Assembly (NCBI RefSeq): GCF_014642075.1
Contig: NZ_BMIK01000002.1
Coordinates: 310,001-374,000, forward strand
DNA: 64,000 nt
Origin: Parapedobacter defluvii
GTDB taxonomy: Bacteria; Bacteroidota; Bacteroidia; Sphingobacteriales; Sphingobacteriaceae
Direction of reading: 5' to 3'
Below, one piece after another: positions 62,010 to 64,000 of the stretch (within the stretch, counting starts at the first letter, position 1; the number at the start of each line of letters is the position of its first letter). The notes under the pieces are model-generated. The model was not told where the DNA came from and did not search any database. It saw nothing but the letters and a program-made list of their open reading frames with translations. Both the position numbers and the translations under genes were made by a program.

Positions 62010-62378
62010 TCAATAAGTATATCGCTCTACGGAGGCAATTTGGTTCCCCTCTTTGGTAAACACCAACACGGGTTGATAGCGGTCGGCTTCTTCTTCATTT
62101 ACCGTACAGAAACTGAGGATGTGCACCGTATCGCCTACCTTGGCATGCAGCGCTGCCCCTCCGTTCATACATACCTCACCACTGCCACGTTTGCCAGGCA
62201 GCACGTAGGTCATGATGCGGCTTCCATTTATTGCATTATTTACATATACCTGTTCGTATTTCTTAATTTGGGCAGCATCCAATAGATCGGCATCTACTGT
62301 GATAGAACCGTTGTATTCGACATTTGCCTCTGTTACTTTAACCGTGTGGATTTTTGATTTTAAAATAGTTAACTCCAT
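62010..62378 (-). CDS. panD: Aspartate 1-decarboxylase
   Basis: This 122-residue pyruvoyl enzyme makes beta-alanine for pantothenate and coenzyme A. The self-cleavage site is Gly24-Ser25 in EYNGSITVD, with Lys9, His11, Tyr22, Arg54, Thr57, Tyr58 and Asn72 all at the positions known in E. coli PanD. The normal ending is slightly changed but the length is usual. It begins 31 nt after the DUF6695 gene in the same direction. Confidence 0.95.
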   Translation of the reverse strand: MELTILKSKIHTVKVTEANVEYNGSITVDADLLDAAQIKKYEQVYVNNAINGSRIMTYVLPGKRGSGEVCMNGGAALHAKVGDTVHILSFCTVNEEEADRYQPVLVFTKEGNQIASVERYTY

Positions 62379-62409
62379 TTGTTATGATTGTGTTTTTTTA
62401 GTTTGATTG

Positions 62410-63471
62410 TTATGCGGTGCGTACGTAGCTTTCTGATCGTTCACACGTTTCCAGGAGAAATTGCTGTTCGCCCTGTATAATCACATGTCGTTGATAATGG
62501 CAGTGATATGTGAACTGATGAGGCAGGGAGGGGTCTATTCCATCATTGGCTTGACAACTCACCTGATAATCCACTTGGCCATCCGCACCATATCTAAGTA
62601 CCAGCAGGGTGCCATATTTCGGATTTGATTCCAAAGCATACCACGCTCCTTCGCCGATGCCACCCAGCCATTGGGCATTTGCAGGGATGGAGGAGGGTCT
62701 CTTTGGCTCAGCCATGTTACCCGGTTCTTGGTCACAGGGTAATTTTTTTGCTTTATGGACCGATAAGTTATGAAGGAGTAAATCCACCTGAAAGCGCAGC
62801 GATCGCCAGCGGGTCATCCGTTTAGATGCCAATCCCCCTTCGTGGTAGCAGTAAACAAAGCCATCTGGCGATGCATTTACGACATTACTCATCGGGCTCG
62901 GTTTGAGGCTTTCCGGACGCAATACACGCCGCCTTGCAGGGTTGCCAGCGGCCCAACCGGCTAAAAGCACCTGTGCGACGAACCTGGAACAGCTATTGTT
63001 GCCCCGGGCTAAAGCCCCGTATTTAATCGGCCCTTCATCAACCAGTTTTCTTGCGAATTGGGTAGCCCTTTCGAAGGAAAGTCCGTTAGCGATGGAGAAG
63101 AACAGCCGGTCCCCTCCGTGGGTCGCATCTTCCATCCGGCGGAGTTCAGCCAAAATTGCCGGTAGATTATCAATATGACCAGTGGGGTCAATCTGTGCCT
63201 GCACCGTAATGGCAAGTCGGGGGTCGGACGCTGCGGAACGTGCACGGCCATACCCACGTGGAGTAATGTAACGGCCAAAATCGAAATAAGCCAACTGTCC
63301 CGAATGCCGCTGCACAAGTACAATAGCCGCATGTCCAACTTTGAAATTCAGGTTTTTGACAATTCCGAGTTTTTTGAGTAATGCCATCCACTGTTCATCA
63401 CCCCGGGCCGTTTTATCGGGCCAGGCAATAACCAGTGCTAAGTCTTGGTTTTCTTCCAACAAATCCTCCAT
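62410..63471 (-). CDS. DUF6695-like protein
   Basis: This 353-residue protein has no signal peptide. Its N-terminal half has a strongly conserved look: LALVIAWPDKTARGDEQWM, GHAAIVLVQRHSG and YFDFGRYITPRGYGRARSA. An NNSCSRFVAQVLLAGW segment resembles the Cys motif of NlpC/P60-like or papain-fold proteins, with a His in VGHAAIVLV upstream, but this is only a visual suggestion. The family (DUF6695, from memory) is common in Bacteroidota. A small ORF overlaps its start, and panD follows. Confidence 0.72.
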   Translation of the reverse strand: MEDLLEENQDLALVIAWPDKTARGDEQWMALLKKLGIVKNLNFKVGHAAIVLVQRHSGQLAYFDFGRYITPRGYGRARSAASDPRLAITVQAQIDPTGHIDNLPAILAELRRMEDATHGGDRLFFSIANGLSFERATQFARKLVDEGPIKYGALARGNNSCSRFVAQVLLAGWAAGNPARRRVLRPESLKPSPMSNVVNASPDGFVYCYHEGGLASKRMTRWRSLRFQVDLLLHNLSVHKAKKLPCDQEPGNMAEPKRPSSIPANAQWLGGIGEGAWYALESNPKYGTLLVLRYGADGQVDYQVSCQANDGIDPSLPHQFTYHCHYQRHVIIQGEQQFLLETCERSESYVRTA

Positions 63472-63664
63472 TCACAACGATTTCATTCAAAAGACCTTGT
63501 TCGTAAAGATCTCGGGAAACCGGCATTTTCATCTGCATCTCTTTTGTTTTTTTGAGTCGGATGCAGACATAGCAGGTTTCGCTGGCAGCGAAATAACCCT
63601 TAGAATCTGTAAAGAATTGGGAATTTTCGGTGCTACCACCAGAAAGATAAATTTTTATCAGCAT
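63413..63664 (-). CDS. Possible small ORF overlapping the DUF6695 start
   Basis: This 83-residue frame starts MLIKIYLSGGSTENSQFF and contains ETCYVCIRLKKTKEMQMKMP. The first 64 residues occupy an otherwise empty interval and look protein-like, with an alternating strand pattern. The last 19 residues run into the DUF6695 gene in another frame. It could be a real co-translated partner. I recognise no family. Confidence 0.4.
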   Translation of the reverse strand: MLIKIYLSGGSTENSQFFTDSKGYFAASETCYVCIRLKKTKEMQMKMPVSRDLYEQGLLNEIVVNGGFVGRKPRLSTGYCLAR

Positions 63665-63724
63665 ATTTGTCGCAGAATTATCATTTTTGCAAACCAGATA
63701 TTTGCTAACGTGACAAACCGTAAC

Positions 63725-64000
63725 ATGAGAGAGTTTCTTAAAACAGCTACCGGCAAACTGCCTTTTATTTTTATCGTTGTTTTTGCCATCGTTGGCATTA
63801 GCTCCTGCAACAAACGCAGCGGCAAACCGAGGATATTGGTTTTCAGCAAAACAGCGGCGTTCTATCATGAATCTATCCCTGCTGGCAACGAAGCATTGAT
63901 CAAGCTCGGAGCGGAGAATGGGTTTGATGTCGATACGACGACCAATGCGGCGTGGTTTAACGAAGACAGCTTGAAAAAATATTCGGCTGTGGTATTTCTG
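63725..64000 (+). CDS. ThuA-domain lipoprotein, 3' truncated by the window edge
   Basis: The frame runs open from ATG to the end of the window (92 codons). It has a lipoprotein signal (FIFIVVFAIVGISSCNK) and then RILVFSKTAAFYHESIPAG and FDVDTTTNAAWFNED, the start of a ThuA/trehalose-utilisation-like domain as found in many Bacteroidota lipoproteins of sugar metabolism. It is divergent from the DUF6695 unit. The remaining domains lie outside the window. Confidence 0.82.
   Translation, partial: MREFLKTATGKLPFIFIVVFAIVGISSCNKRSGKPRILVFSKTAAFYHESIPAGNEALIKLGAENGFDVDTTTNAAWFNEDSLKKYSAVVFL

Noticed and set aside
63665-63868. Upstream extension of the small ORF near the right end
   Set aside because: It runs antisense across the start and signal peptide of the ThuA lipoprotein, so the shorter start at 63664 is the only plausible one.

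Overview
The window comes from a member of the Bacteroidota, most likely a Sphingobacteriales-type organism. The evidence is SusC/SusD pairs, DUF6266, DUF2723 and DUF6695 proteins, a Bacteroidota-style HU-SPOR protein, a near absence of Shine-Dalgarno sequences, and several promoters of the Bacteroidota type (TTG, 19-22 nt, TAnnTTTG). The left edge cuts into a GH92 gene and the right edge cuts into a ThuA-like gene.

Layout. 1-12.8 kb is a polysaccharide utilisation locus built for alpha-mannosides: two GH92 enzymes, an SGNH sialate O-acetylesterase-like esterase, SusC, SusD and a GH38-type alpha-mannosidase. 12.8-17.1 kb is a gene-poor, AT-rich accessory stretch. It holds two tandem DUF6266 genes, a PIN-domain toxin-antitoxin pair bracketed by a 25-bp direct repeat, a small gene remnant and an AraC regulator. 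17.2-21.2 kb is a MarR-controlled tripartite export operon (TolC, lipoprotein membrane fusion protein, ABC-2 permease), with the same palindrome in front of marR and tolC. 21.2-29 kb is nuoHIJKLMN on the minus strand, broken in two places by short intergenic repeats and lacking nuoA-G. 29.2-35 kb has citrate synthase, a BlaI/BlaR1-like pair, pth, rplY, prs and tRNA-Gln(UUG).

35.2-41.3 kb is a tandem pair of DUF2723 (TMEM260/GT117-like) membrane proteins, followed by a truncated Ycf48-like gene and a decayed patch, then pyrR-pyrB. 43.8-53.1 kb is a cell-envelope operon: a large TPR protein, an outer-membrane beta-barrel, an HU-SPOR protein, ExbB/TolQ, ExbD/TolR, a TonB/TolA-like protein and folC. 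53.1-57 kb (minus strand) carries nrnA-like, FKBP lipoprotein, tatD and ansA. 57.2-60.6 kb is a sugar-acid catabolic pair (IlvD/Edd dehydratase and SDR) with a convergent AraC regulator. 60.6-64 kb contains a DUF763 protein ending in a sliding-clamp-like motif, panD, a DUF6695 protein, a small overlapping ORF and the start of a ThuA lipoprotein.

Most of the window is chromosomal housekeeping and envelope biology. The accessory material is concentrated at 12.8-16 kb and 41.3-42.1 kb. The observations most worth following are the DUF763 C-terminal clamp motif, the repeat-flanked toxin-antitoxin islet with a possibly leaderless promoter, the twin MarR operators, the repeat arrays that supply nuo stop and start codons, and the BlaR1-like protease carrying two SusC-plug-like modules. 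All family assignments were made by reading the translations; no database search was run.
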